Notes: generated from the letters alone by a model not told the origin. DNA of 30,470 nt from a virus (IMGVR_UViG_3300045912_000364:1-30470), one strand, 5' to 3'. Numbered from the stretch's first letter, positions 5,598 through 11,939 are shown. Numbers and translations: made by a program.

Positions 5598-6359
5598 ATG
5601 GGATATGTGAAGCTCTTTTCGTCCATTTTGGCCTCCACCATCTGGCGCGAGGCTAACCATGTCCGAATCGTCTGGATTACCTTATTGGCTATGTCAGACA
5701 GGCACGGCCTCGTTGAGTGTTCAATCCCCGGACTCGCCGATTTGGCAAGGGTCACGGTGGACGAGTGCCGAAACGCCATAGACGTTCTATCCTCGCCAGA
5801 CCCCGATTCCCGAACCAAAACGAACGAAGGGCGGCGCATCGAAGCCGTTGATGGCGTCGGCTTCCTAATAATCAACTATGAAACACACAGGCAGAAGATG
5901 TCTGCGGAAGAGCGGCGAGAATACAAGGCCCGGAAAGCCCGTGAATACAGGGCACGTGCCCAAGAAGCCAGTAGGCAAACACGTAGACAGCAAATTCCAC
6001 AAATGGACAAAGTAGATACATATGCAGATGCAGATGCAAATGCAAATACAGAATACAAAGAAAAAGAAAAAGAAAAAGAAAAGAAAGGTCGGTTTCAAAA
6101 GCCGACACCCGATGAGGTGACGGCATATGCCAAAACCCTCCGGTACGATCTCGACGGTCAGCGTTTCTGCGACCACTACGATTCTGTCGGATGGAAGATC
6201 GGCGGCAAGTCCCCGATGAAGGACTGGAAGGCCGCCGTCCGAACGTGGCTGGCTCGTGACCCCGACGCGCAGCGCAAAGCAGAAATGGCAAAATGGAGAG
6301 AGGAACACCCCGACGAGGTAAAGGAGATGGAAGAGTATGGCTTCAAGTTTTCAGATTGA
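5598..6359 (+). CDS. Phage replisome organizer (replication initiation protein)
   Basis: The 253-aa protein has the two-part layout of phage replisome organizers. The N-terminal ~95 residues form a winged-helix region: KLFSSILASTIWREANHVRIVWITLLAM, SIPGLADLARVTVDECRNAIDVL, and VGFLIINYETHR. A charged linker with a DADANAN/KEKEKEKEKK tract follows at ~142-163. The C-terminal ~90 residues contain RFQKPTPDEVTAYAK and GWKIGGKSPMKDWKAAVRTW. That C-terminal block is characteristic and contacts the helicase or loader in related systems. It should bind the phage origin and recruit the helicase loader encoded next. The start is the ATG right after the leaderless promoter. Confidence 0.85.
   Translation: MGYVKLFSSILASTIWREANHVRIVWITLLAMSDRHGLVECSIPGLADLARVTVDECRNAIDVLSSPDPDSRTKTNEGRRIEAVDGVGFLIINYETHRQKMSAEERREYKARKAREYRARAQEASRQTRRQQIPQMDKVDTYADADANANTEYKEKEKEKEKKGRFQKPTPDEVTAYAKTLRYDLDGQRFCDHYDSVGWKIGGKSPMKDWKAAVRTWLARDPDAQRKAEMAKWREEHPDEVKEMEEYGFKFSD
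6021..6088 (+). repeat. A-rich short-period tract inside the replication gene (possible origin)
   Basis: A run of degenerate 6-bp units (CAGATG, CAGATG, CAAATG, CAAATA) passes into a purine-only tract of repeated AAAAAG units. It is far richer in A than the surrounding GC-rich sequence. It encodes the low-complexity linker of the replisome organizer. In lambda and many related phages the origin lies inside the initiator gene and combines repeats with an AT-rich unwinding region. This tract is the best such candidate in the window by position. Confidence 0.4.
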
Positions 6360-6963
6360 GCAGGCCGTCACCCAACTGCTCGAAGAGTTCGACGGCAAAA
6401 TCGCTAAGAAGCGAATGCACGCCTACACGGACGCGCTGTCGTCCTTCGATGTAAGGGACGTTGCTTACGGCTGCAAACTCGCCTCTCGGCGGAGGCGAAC
6501 ATTCCCCACGCCCGACGAACTCGCCAAGCTATGCGATGAGGCCGCCGATCGACGGGCTGAACTTGACCGCAGGGAATCCTTACGCGGCGTCCACCGAGAG
6601 TTCTCCGACCTGCTACCCGAGCCGCAGGGAGACTACGGCTACTGGACACTACTCATGGCAGAATGTGTCAAGCGATTGCGTCCGAACAAGCCCAAGCAAG
6701 AGATCGCGGATGAAGCCATCGAAGCCCTTGCGTCACGCGGCGTCACGCTCGAGTCACACCCGAACAGGCTTCCTGTACCAGCCATCTTCCGCCAGTGGAA
6801 GGTCGATGTCCCCGGCGCGCCCTACGATCCGTTTGCGGCGGACGACGACGCCCCGCCAATGATAGGGTTCCCTGCGCTAAAGCACGGAGAAAGCGTATAC
6901 ACCCAGCGCGGAGGCTACGATTGCGTGGATTCGCTCGACAATCCGTACAGGCATGGCGCATGA
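6337..6963 (+). CDS. G39P-like helicase loader/inhibitor
   Basis: The 208-aa protein overlaps the replisome organizer by 23 nt, with GGAG upstream of its ATG. Residues ~1-70 (FDGKIAKKRMHAYTDALSSF, then TFPTPDELAKLCDEA) resemble the N-terminal helical domain of SPP1 G39P-type helicase loaders: a short helical bundle ending in an F-P-T-P-x-E/D-L motif. The rest is helical and basic. Residues 162-172 (PYDPFAADDDA) form an acidic YDPF element like the tails of the SSB and RepA-like proteins of this phage. The neighbouring initiator supports a role in helicase delivery at the origin. Confidence 0.65.
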   Translation: MASSFQIEQAVTQLLEEFDGKIAKKRMHAYTDALSSFDVRDVAYGCKLASRRRRTFPTPDELAKLCDEAADRRAELDRRESLRGVHREFSDLLPEPQGDYGYWTLLMAECVKRLRPNKPKQEIADEAIEALASRGVTLESHPNRLPVPAIFRQWKVDVPGAPYDPFAADDDAPPMIGFPALKHGESVYTQRGGYDCVDSLDNPYRHGA

Positions 6964-7061
6964 TGCCGCCTACGCGAAACGCACAGCGCGTGGAGCCGGT
7001 TACCCCTATCCAGGCAAGGGTGAGCCCCCCAGACGCGCTGTGCGTGGCTCCTGGGGGCTAA
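6960..7061 (+). CDS. Tiny ORF coupled to the loader gene (33 aa)
   Basis: The ATG overlaps the stop of the helicase-loader gene (ATGA) and opens a 33-residue frame starting MMPPTRNAQRVEPV. The frame spans the 13-bp inverted repeat at 6979-7045. The sequence is Pro/Arg-rich with no domain. It may be a real coupled peptide or only a by-product of the RNA structure. Confidence 0.25.
   Translation: MMPPTRNAQRVEPVTPIQARVSPPDALCVAPGG
6979..7045 (+). repeat. 13-bp inverted repeat with alternative pairings
   Basis: ACGCACAGCGCGT (6979-6991) is the exact reverse complement of ACGCGCTGTGCGT (7033-7045), with 41 nt between. Competing stems also exist: GGAGCC (6992-6997) with GGCTCC (7046-7051), and AGCCCCCCAG (7023-7032) with CTGGGGGCT (7051-7059). 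Mutually exclusive hairpins right after the replication genes suggest a termination or processing element. No T-run follows. Confidence 0.55.
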
Positions 7062-7108
7062 AACGAGGGGCTATAGTGTGCGCGGTAAACTCTCCCGCCG
7101 TGCGGACG

Positions 7109-7252
7109 ATGACCGACCTCGACGATACGCGCCGGATGGTGCGCCGCTATTTCGCCGCCGTGCGCGGCGACCCCGAACCCGCCGAAGGCCGTCACCCGTG
7201 GAGCCTGTGCGCGCCGCCTTCACCGGCGATGCCTCGATCTGATCGGGCGTGA
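7109..7252 (+). CDS. Small hypothetical protein (47 aa)
   Basis: An ATG at 7109 opens a frame (MTDLDDTRRMVRRYFAAVRG...) whose third codon positions are GC-rich like the neighbouring early genes. It has a short amphipathic helix at the start and a Pro-rich end. There is no good ribosome-binding site and no recognised domain. An in-frame start at 6953 would overlap the loader gene and is less likely. Confidence 0.35.
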   Translation: MTDLDDTRRMVRRYFAAVRGDPEPAEGRHPWSLCAPPSPAMPRSDRA

Positions 7253-7623
7253 TCGCCAAGATTGGCGTAGGCGAACCGAATAGTGGTACAACGGCGTCTT
7301 CAAGAGAGGAAGAACGGCCCGCCAGCCGAACATCTTCTTTGAGAGGCCCGCGCCGGAGTCGAACCGGGAGTCAGTAGCCTTGCAAGGGTACTCCTGGAAC
7401 CGTCCAGGAACGCGGGCCTTGTTAGTACTGTGGTCCGCGGAGCGACTTTCAGGACTTCTTCTTCGTCAATTCCTCAAATGGGTCCCTACGTGGGCTCAGT
7501 GAGGCAACAAATCGAAATTGTCGGGTCAGCCGCAGCCACGGCTGGCCCCCTTGCTTATACAAGGGAGCTCCCTGTAAAGACGACTACGCCGAATCGAATG
7601 ATGCGATCTTCTGGCACTCGGGA
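7253..7623. other. 371-nt gene-free, structured stretch
   Basis: No convincing coding frame is seen on either strand. The stretch contains the tRNA-like element at 7344-7418 on the minus strand and two adjacent hairpins. The first pairs GGGTCAGCCG (7523-7532) with CGGCTGGCCC (7539-7548). The second pairs CCCTTG (7548-7553) with CAAGGG (7560-7565). On the minus strand these hairpins lie about 60 nt beyond the end of the leftward membrane-protein pair, so they may end that transcript. Confidence 0.5.
7344..7418 (-). tRNA. tRNA-like element, Cys (GCA) by position, irregular
   Basis: Read on the minus strand, 75 nt fit a cloverleaf. The acceptor GGCCCGC/GCGGGCC is a perfect 7 bp. The D-arm is TCCT/AGGA with a 10-nt loop containing GG. 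The anticodon loop TTGCAAG is in the right place, and the T-arm is CCCGG/CCGGC (one C-C mismatch) with loop TTCGACT. Position 73 is U, as in tRNA-Cys, and the loop places GCA as anticodon. However, the anticodon stem is nearly unpaired in the standard register; a one-base shift gives UGC (Ala) with a bulged stem. No CCA is encoded. It may be a degenerate phage tRNA or a tRNA mimic. Confidence 0.45.
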
Positions 7624-8172
7624 TTAAGCGGCGTCTAGCCGCGTTCCGTTTGGGTCTCTGGATCGACAAACGGATCTAAATGTGCGGTTGCTCTCCTTAG
7701 CGGTCAGCATGAGCCGCACCGAGCCATCTGGATTAGATGAGAAGGCCAATGCGACGATCGCTGCGATGTAGCGCTTCCAGTTCAGAATGCTATATGGCCT
7801 TCCAATCGCGCCGAGGACCCAAAAGCACCAGTATGTCCCGCTCAGATACGGGAGCATCCATCCATTCTGATCGACAAATTGAAAGAATTCGACGTCCTCA
7901 GTCGTATCTTCGCTTTGTCCATGTCGTTGACGCGATGGGCCAGCCAGCCCAGAGGCAATAAGCGGGCTCATTGCGGCGAGCGCCAGAATTGCGCTCACTG
8001 AGTTGTTGATGTGAGGACTGCCGCTTACCCTTCGCTTTTCCGCTATGGTCTCGAGTTGGCGGGCAATTCTGACAAGTCGATTTGCGAGGCGAGTGGTAAC
8101 AATTGGCCGCAAAAGGAGAGGCACGCTCGCAATGGAAAAGCCTATCAACAGAACCAAATTGAAAGTGCTCAT
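7624..8172 (-). CDS. Multi-pass membrane protein, leftward cassette
   Basis: The 182-aa protein has about four hydrophobic segments. They include FNLVLLIGFSIASVPLLL near the N-terminus, SAILALAAMSPLIASGLA, YLSGTYWCFWVLGAIG, and RYIAAIVALAFSS. Basic residues follow the first segment. The C-terminal tail is soluble and Arg-rich. It overlaps the preceding small membrane-protein gene by ATGA. No family is recognised. It runs against the direction of all neighbouring genes, which is typical of morons such as superinfection-exclusion genes expressed separately from the lytic programme. Confidence 0.65.
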   Translation of the reverse strand: MSTFNLVLLIGFSIASVPLLLRPIVTTRLANRLVRIARQLETIAEKRRVSGSPHINNSVSAILALAAMSPLIASGLAGPSRQRHGQSEDTTEDVEFFQFVDQNGWMLPYLSGTYWCFWVLGAIGRPYSILNWKRYIAAIVALAFSSNPDGSVRLMLTAKESNRTFRSVCRSRDPNGTRLDAA

Positions 8173-8345
8173 AGATTCTCTTCCTCGTCATCCGTGAGTG
8201 GCAGCTCGGGTTGATAATTTTTGCCCCAAATCGACCGGATCAGTCTGTCCACAAGTGATATTATAGGCGCAGTTTCCTTCCCCGATACATGTGACTCCAC
8301 GAGTAGCCCGACGACCGCGATGACGGCGAGCAGCCATTCACTCAT
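8169..8345 (-). CDS. Small single-TM protein, leftward cassette
   Basis: The 58-aa protein starts MSEWLLAVIAVVGLLVE, a single N-terminal membrane segment. A short soluble part follows (LVDRLIRSIWGKNY), and then an acidic end (LTDDEEENL). It is coupled by ATGA to the four-TM protein gene. Two further in-frame ATGs lie upstream (8369 and 8357), and no ribosome-binding site decides between them. The pair could be a membrane complex; a holin-like role is possible but less likely given the orientation. Confidence 0.55.
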   Translation of the reverse strand: MSEWLLAVIAVVGLLVESHVSGKETAPIISLVDRLIRSIWGKNYQPELPLTDDEEENL

Positions 8346-8387
8346 CTTGAAGTACATCCCTGCGATCATTGCAATTGATGCGGCAAG

Positions 8388-8416
8388 TTGACAGGATGAG
8401 CGTATGAGAGTATACT
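8388..8416 (+). promoter_or_regulatory. Consensus promoter of the small HTH gene, near-leaderless
   Basis: TTGACA (8388-8393) is a perfect -35 box. After exactly 17 bp comes TATACT (8411-8416), five of six bases of the -10 box. This is the strongest promoter seen in the window. Transcription should begin around 8422-8425, leaving at most a few bases before the ATG at 8427 and no room for a ribosome-binding site. Confidence 0.8.
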
Positions 8417-8426
8417 GCCTGCCAGT

Positions 8427-8633
8427 ATGAGCAAGTATTTGACGACCTCGCCCAAAAAGCCGCAGCTAACCGCGCAGGGCCGGGTGGAGCTTGTCCGCCT
8501 CTACGTCCACGAGAACTGGACGGCCTCAAGGGTCGCCAAGCGGCTCGGCGTCAGCATCCCGACCGTCTACCGCGTTGCGCGTGTAGAATTGGAGCGGCAA
8601 GCGCGAGTGGCAAGGCAAGGAGTAAAGCGATGA
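8427..8633 (+). CDS. Small HTH DNA-binding protein
   Basis: The 68-aa protein contains one helix-turn-helix: LTAQGRVELVRLYVHENWTA, then SRVAKRLGVSIPTVYRVARVEL. This is the Hin/transposase-like type, with a basic tail (RQARVARQGVKR). It lacks any catalytic part, so it is a small regulator rather than a recombinase. The very strong promoter directly in front, and its divergent placement against the leftward membrane genes, suggest it controls this locus or the lysis genes downstream. Confidence 0.65.
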   Translation: MSKYLTTSPKKPQLTAQGRVELVRLYVHENWTASRVAKRLGVSIPTVYRVARVELERQARVARQGVKR

Positions 8634-8718
8634 ATCTCGAACAATACAGACTAAGCAGCGGAAAGCAGCGCTCCCAGACCTGCTGCCGATTTCTGATTGA
8701 TTCCCAAGGAGGACCGAA

Positions 8719-9672
8719 ATGGAACGAAGGAAAAAACATCTATCGCCGCGCAGGCGGCTACTACTCACGCGCGGACTCATCAAGGCGGGATCGGCTGACG
8801 CCTCGCTGCGTTGGATCGTCACCGGCATAGTTCTCGCTACGATCATGTTCATACTTGCGCTTATGATTCCCAATCTCGGCGAGACGCATGACGAGTGGGT
8901 GGAGTACAATCGACTTTCATCTCATCATTCTCCCTCCAACGGGGCGGCCAGCCCTCCTCTCACCGAGAAGGCCGCCCCACCAATTTCCCCGCGCTTGATG
9001 GTGCCAGCGAACTCCGGCTGGCCGGGCGTAGTTTTTGGCCTTCATGAAACGGGGCGCGGGGAATCACTTTCGGGCGCGTCCCCTGCCCCCAGTAGTCCGT
9101 ATGCGGAGCTGGTGAACCTTGCTGGCAAAGGTTCCGCGCCCGAATCGACTTTTGTCCCCTCATCGCTCCCTCCATGGGCTGGGGCTGAAAAGCCCCAGCC
9201 TCCTCCATCTCCGGTCATGGACAGGCTGATCCCTCGGCGGTCCCAAAATCGAGCGCTCGGATCAGCTGGGGATCGGCAGATTGAAAATGCACGCGAGGCG
9301 GAAAGGCTCTTATGGGCTCGAGGGTATCGAGAGCCGAAGGCCGTCATCGCGATGCTTGCCAATGCTTGGCACGAGAGCAGGTGGCGAGCGGATGTTGTGC
9401 ATCGCGAGGCTAATGGAACAGTGTCGCGCGGCATGTTCCAGCTGACGAACGGCCCTCTCACAGTTGAGGGCAACGTGGAAATGCTCACAAGTAGGGAGCC
9501 ATATGCCAGCCGAATTGCCAAGTGGTACGCGAATCACAAACGCTTCAAGTGGACTGCTGGAGAGTCTGCCTTCAACTTTGCTCGCCACGTCGAAGTCTGC
9601 GCTTCACGGTTTTGGAATGAACGAAAAGCGACTGCCAACACATGGTGGGCGCTATTGGAGAAGGAAAGATGA
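8719..9672 (+). CDS. Membrane-anchored lysozyme-like endolysin
   Basis: The 317-aa protein has AGGAGG before its ATG. A basic N-terminus (MERRKKHLSPRRRLLLTRG) is followed by one membrane segment (~32-51, WIVTGIVLATIMFILALMI), giving a signal-anchor. Residues ~60-180 form a Pro/Ser/Gly-rich linker. The C-terminal ~130 residues are the enzyme: AREAERLLWARGYREPKAVIAMLANAWHESRW with catalytic Glu219 in the HES motif, then SRGMFQLTNGP and later AFNFARHVEVCASRFWNER. This matches phage tail-lysozyme-type muramidases. The anchor suggests a SAR-like endolysin exported by the host Sec system. Its stop overlaps the next start. Confidence 0.75.
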   Translation: MERRKKHLSPRRRLLLTRGLIKAGSADASLRWIVTGIVLATIMFILALMIPNLGETHDEWVEYNRLSSHHSPSNGAASPPLTEKAAPPISPRLMVPANSGWPGVVFGLHETGRGESLSGASPAPSSPYAELVNLAGKGSAPESTFVPSSLPPWAGAEKPQPPPSPVMDRLIPRRSQNRALGSAGDRQIENAREAERLLWARGYREPKAVIAMLANAWHESRWRADVVHREANGTVSRGMFQLTNGPLTVEGNVEMLTSREPYASRIAKWYANHKRFKWTAGESAFNFARHVEVCASRFWNERKATANTWWALLEKER

Positions 9673-10322
9673 TAGGAACGGAACTTTATGCTCTACCTGC
9701 CGACGAGGATGGCTGGAGGGTATTGCCAAGCGGCAACCAGGTTCGACTCGGGCGCGACGTGCACATTGGAGACGACGTGAGGCTGGGAGACGATGTGCGA
9801 CTGGGAGACGGTGTGCGGATCGGACATCGTGTGTGCCTCGGAGACGGCGCACTCATAGGCCCGAGGTCAATCATCGGCGCTTGGTCGCATATTTGCCCCT
9901 CCGCCGATATTGGGGCGGACGTATCGGTAGGCGAGCACGCATCGGTCGAAAATGCCGCATCTCTTTCGCAGCACGCTACGGTCGGCGATTACGCACAGAT
10001 AGGCCCGTGGGCGACTATCTTCTATCACACGACGATTGGCGAGGGCGCAATCATCCCTGCTCATGCCTGGATAGGCGATCGCGTCAAGGTTCGCGCTGGC
10101 GTTCATGTTCCCATACACTTGGGGGAACTGACAGCCAATCCCTACGCCCCAGGCAGGCTTTGCATGGGAGGCCATGTTCATTCCTACGAGGAGTGGCGAT
10201 GGCGAGGGAGAGAGATCGCCCAATCGTCGCTTGATTCCCTTGACTGGTACATCGGCGTAGTCGAGCCCCTGCTCGACTACTTTGAAAGCGGCTCGGAGAG
10301 GCTCTTCGAGGTGGCGGCATGA
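9669..10322 (+). CDS. Left-handed beta-helix (hexapeptide repeat) protein
   Basis: The 217-aa protein starts at ATG 9669 (MIGTELYALPADEDGW), overlapping the endolysin stop, with AAGGA upstream. From about residue 22 to 150 it is made of hexapeptide units such as VRLGRD, VHIGDD, VRLGDD, VRIGHR and ALIGPR, later SIIGAW and YAQIGP. This is the [LIV]-G-x4 signature of left-handed beta-helix proteins. In bacteria this fold is typical of acyltransferases and carbonic anhydrases. A clear catalytic His insertion of an acetyltransferase is not evident. The C-terminal part is helical (SSLDSLDWYIGVVEPLLDYF). Its location among lysis genes is odd and its role unknown. Confidence 0.65.
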   Translation: MIGTELYALPADEDGWRVLPSGNQVRLGRDVHIGDDVRLGDDVRLGDGVRIGHRVCLGDGALIGPRSIIGAWSHICPSADIGADVSVGEHASVENAASLSQHATVGDYAQIGPWATIFYHTTIGEGAIIPAHAWIGDRVKVRAGVHVPIHLGELTANPYAPGRLCMGGHVHSYEEWRWRGREIAQSSLDSLDWYIGVVEPLLDYFESGSERLFEVAA

Positions 10323-10558
10323 CCCGCGCAGACATCATCACGCTCTCAGTAGTTGCACTCACCGGAGTCGGCATCGGGTGGCTAATACCGGGGTGCCCGG
10401 CTGAGAAGACGGAGCCTGAACCTATCATCGAAGCGCCGGAGCCAGTCATGGATTCAGGGGATCGAATCCGCACCATCGAGGAGCGGATCGAGGCGCCCGA
10501 TGGGACGGTGACGATCCGCGTCATCACGTACGTTGAAGGCAAAGAGGCGGAAGGATGA
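10319..10558 (+). CDS. Small lipoprotein/membrane protein, possible outer spanin
   Basis: The 79-aa product has an N-terminal hydrophobic segment (IITLSVVALTGVGIGWLI). It ends in PGCPAE, a plausible though imperfect lipobox with Cys26. The exported part is acidic, Pro/Glu-rich (KTEPEPIIEAPEPVMD), then charged. A small lipoprotein after a lysozyme gene fits an Rz1-like outer spanin in a Gram-negative host, but sequence alone is not decisive. Start and stop both overlap neighbours by ATGA. Confidence 0.5.
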   Translation: MTRADIITLSVVALTGVGIGWLIPGCPAEKTEPEPIIEAPEPVMDSGDRIRTIEERIEAPDGTVTIRVITYVEGKEAEG

Positions 10559-11007
10559 ACAAGTACGCGGAGAACACTTCCGTCGATGTCGATCGTAGCA
10601 TTGGGGAGATCAAGCGGACGCTTCAGAGATTCGGAGCAGACAGATTTGCGTACTCCGAAGAAGCCTCGGAACTCAAGATCGCATTCCGCATTCGCGGATT
10701 CTCGATACTGATGCGAGTGCTGCTCCCGTCGCAAGAAGAGTTCGCCTCGACGGAAAAGGGAAGGACTCGCACCGCGTCCGCGCAGTTCTCCGCGTGGGAG
10801 CAAGAGTGTCGGCGGCGGGCGCGTTCGCTCGCGGCGGTTATCAAGGCGAAACTTATCGCCATCGACGATCAGGTTGCGACACTTGAGCAGGAGTTCCTTC
10901 CGTACATCGTGGTCGATGGCGTTCGCACGATTGGGGAGTACCTGGTGCCTCGACTGCCCGAGATCACGTCGGGGAAACTTGCGCTGCCAGCGAGGGCGGA
11001 AGGGTGA
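10555..11007 (+). CDS. Conserved phage protein of unknown function (150 aa)
   Basis: The product begins [33 protein letters not shown] and continues with [19 protein letters not shown]. Later come [45 protein letters not shown]. This pattern is a widespread small phage protein, usually found among early or recombination genes, with no established function that I can name. The alternating beta-strand start and long amphipathic helix are visible. It is coupled by ATGA on both sides, and the next gene begins as a DUF5131 homologue, a common neighbour. Confidence 0.7.
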   Translation: MNKYAENTSVDVDRSIGEIKRTLQRFGADRFAYSEEASELKIAFRIRGFSILMRVLLPSQEEFASTEKGRTRTASAQFSAWEQECRRRARSLAAVIKAKLIAIDDQVATLEQEFLPYIVVDGVRTIGEYLVPRLPEITSGKLALPARAEG

Positions 11008-11787
11008 GCCGCATCGAATGGACGGACGCGACGTGGAACCCTGTCACGGGTTGCACCAAAGTAAGCCAGGGGTGCAAGAACTGCTACGCCGAGCGGATGG
11101 CCAAACGGCTTCATGCTATCGGGCACCCACACTACCGCAACGGCTTCACGCTGACGACGCATGACCATATGATCGACTTGCCGATAGAGGATGAAAACAA
11201 CTCCACCGAGCTGATTCGCGCGATTCTGCCGATGAAGCGCTTCACAAAGTCAGGCATCGGCGTCGTGCTCGTACATCATGCCAGGCGCGGCAACAGCAAC
11301 GTTGGCGATCTCGGCAGAGGAGGGGGAGGACTATTAGGTCAAGTCGATCACATCGTCGAACTCCGTGCCTTTACACCAGACGACGTCGCTGACAAGCGGA
11401 GAATCATGTCCTTCAAGGGCAGGCTCGGCATATCCGAGCGCGTGATTGAATGGCGAGGGGGGGGTACACTTTGCCTATGTTGGAGACAAAGAAGGAGCGA
11501 AAAAGCACGAGATCCACTCCACCGTATGCGAGATATTGAAGTTTACAGCCCAACCGATGTCGCCGAAGCAAATCCTCGACAACTGGCCTGTTGACGACAA
11601 GCCTTCCAAACGCACCGTCGAAAGGCTCCTGAAAGCCGGCGTTGAGTCAGGCGATTTCGTCAAGGTAAGCGAGGAACAGGCGGGCAAATATCGCAAGGCC
11701 GCCAAGTACGCACTCCCCAAATTCGACAACGATTACGATCCTTTTGCTTTTGATGACGAGCCTGAGAGGGGACTTTTCGACGAATGA
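11004..11787 (+). pseudogene. Chimera: DUF5131 (Gp37/Gp68) start fused to RepA-like ATPase end, with a G8 frameshift
   Basis: Residues 1-54 ([20 protein letters not shown], with [14 protein letters not shown] and [11 protein letters not shown]) are the unmistakable start of a DUF5131/Gp37-Gp68 protein, including its Cys motif. From about residue 59 ([20 protein letters not shown], then [11 protein letters not shown] and [10 protein letters not shown]) it becomes the C-terminal half of a RepA/AAA-type plasmid or phage ATPase. The Walker A half is missing. At a run of eight G (11457-11464) the frame breaks. With seven G it would read on as [13 protein letters not shown] into the frame ending at 11787, a winged-helix-like region ([21 protein letters not shown]) and an acidic tail with YDPFAFDDE. 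A deletion joined two genes, or the assembly did. Confidence 0.75.
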
Positions 11788-11793
11788 GCAGCG

Positions 11794-11939
11794 CCGTGCG
11801 ACACCGTGCGACACCGTGCGACACAACGCCGTGTCGCACGGGAAAAGCCGTGCGACAACCCTTAAGGGTTTACATGCTTTGTCGCACGGGAAAAGACAGT
11901 GACCGTGCGACACGCCTTTTTAAGCGGCGTGTCGCACGG
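11794..11939. repeat. Eight copies of CCGTGCGACA forming an iteron/hairpin array
   Basis: Direct copies start at 11794, 11804, 11814 (10-bp period), 11848 and 11903. Inverted copies lie at 11831-11841, 11880-11889 and 11929-11939. They fold into three consecutive hairpins: 11814-11841 (11-bp stem, loop AACGCC), 11848-11889 (11-bp stem enclosing the palindrome AACCCTTAAGGGTT), and 11903-11939 (14-bp stem, T-rich loop). The array directly follows the RepA-like gene and precedes the late genes. It could be a replication origin with iterons, a multi-site operator, or a structured RNA. Confidence 0.8.

Noticed and set aside
7277-7325. Possible second tRNA (D-arm-like TAGTGGTACAACG and a TCTTC/GAAGA stem)
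   Set aside because: No T-loop, no acceptor stem, and the loop lacks U33; chance resemblance.
5568-8257. 12-mer CACTTGTGGACA at 5568-5579 and its reverse complement at 8246-8257, DnaA-box-like
   Set aside because: Only two copies, one inside a coding sequence, each with a mismatch to the consensus DnaA box; could easily be chance.
8630-8830. A 66-aa frame starting ATGA-coupled after the small HTH gene
   Set aside because: More than half of it lies inside the lysozyme gene, which has a strong ribosome-binding site and clear motifs. The product has no coherent features.
11794-11939. CRISPR-like array
   Set aside because: Repeats are 10-11 bp, partly adjacent and partly inverted, without uniform unique spacers, and no cas genes are near.
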